From contig CM037877.1 in assembly GCA_021292165.1 (NCBI GenBank), positions 79,602,524-79,666,523 on the forward strand: DNA of 64,000 bases, read 5' to 3'. Shown here in pieces: positions 63,882 through 64,000 of this stretch (the stretch's first letter is position 1; each line of letters begins with the position of its first letter). Position numbers and translations under genes: made by a program. The stretch is from Shinisaurus crocodilurus. Its lineage: Eukaryota > Chordata > Lepidosauria > Squamata > Shinisauridae. The notes beneath the pieces are model-generated. The model did not search any database and was not told where the DNA came from. It saw nothing but the letters and a program-made list of their open reading frames with translations.

Positions 63882-64000
63882 ATCATAGAATCATAGAAAA
63901 GTAGAGTTGGAAGGGGCCTACAGGCCATCGAGTCCAACCCCCTGCTCAATGCAGGAATCCAGGTCAAAGCATCCCTGACAGATGGCTGTCCAGCTGCACC
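63882..64000 (-). mobile_element. CR1 LINE 3' end, continues beyond the window
   Basis: A minus-strand CR1 terminus: 'tagaatcatagaatcatagaaaagtagagttggaagg...ccaaccccctgctcaatgcaggaatcc...gacagatggctgtccagctgcacc'. The octamer tail is at the left, so the body of the element lies past 64000. Confidence 0.88.

Overview
The window looks like non-coding (intergenic or intronic) DNA of a squamate reptile, a lizard or snake. The evidence is the repeat mix: CR1, L2, L1 and RTE-like LINEs side by side, 5S rRNA-derived SINEs with a CR1-type tail, many short hAT and Tigger-like elements, and long GT, GA and GGA microsatellites. I found no exon of a resident host protein-coding gene. Every long open frame belongs to a transposable element. 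One spliceosomal RNA copy (U1) is present. The species cannot be fixed from sequence alone.

Layout. 1-11256: mostly unassigned AT-rich DNA with microsatellites, a Tigger-like MITE (1360-1609) and an antisense CR1 end (7482-8048). 11271-16803: a full-length minus-strand L1 with a 14-15 bp target duplication, ORF1, and ORF2 split only at an A-homopolymer. 16804-23000: a CR1 end, an inverted-repeat element, a hAT element with GAGTC-rich subterminal arrays (19598-20286), a 135 bp hAT fold-back (21333-21467) and a repeat-poor tract that may be a conserved regulatory element (21480-22880). 23143-23898: a CR1 3' end split by a 5S-SINE. 24800-37285: LTR-like pieces, another Tigger MITE, a U1 copy (30331-30494) and old L1 fragments. 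37289-39525: a 5'-truncated RTE-type LINE whose frame is completely open. 41179-47801: several hAT-type MITEs, two 5S-SINEs and a second repeat-poor tract (45040-45830).

48027-58526 is one minus-strand CR1 of about 3.8 kb net, broken up by later insertions. These are a GC-rich hAT (48303-49000) that seems to carry a captured host first exon, an L2-tailed retroelement, two TAGGGATG-ended MITEs, a Tigger MITE and a nearly intact Ty1/Copia retrotransposon (53017-58012). The Copia has 365 bp LTRs and a perfect 5 bp target duplication. 58900-61697 is another nest: a hAT hit by an L1 piece, an L2 and a 5S-SINE. 62000-63225 is a decayed Ty3/Gypsy pol, and the window ends in one more CR1 tail.

How the parts relate: the autonomous elements (L1, CR1, L2, RTE, Copia) encode the endonuclease, integrase and reverse transcriptase activities. 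The SINEs and MITEs encode nothing and presumably borrow them: CR1 machinery for the 5S-SINE through its shared tail, and hAT or Tigger transposases from elsewhere in the genome. Nesting gives relative ages. CR1 is older than the hAT and Copia copies inside it, and the Copia (4 LTR differences in 365 bp), L1 and RTE copies look young.
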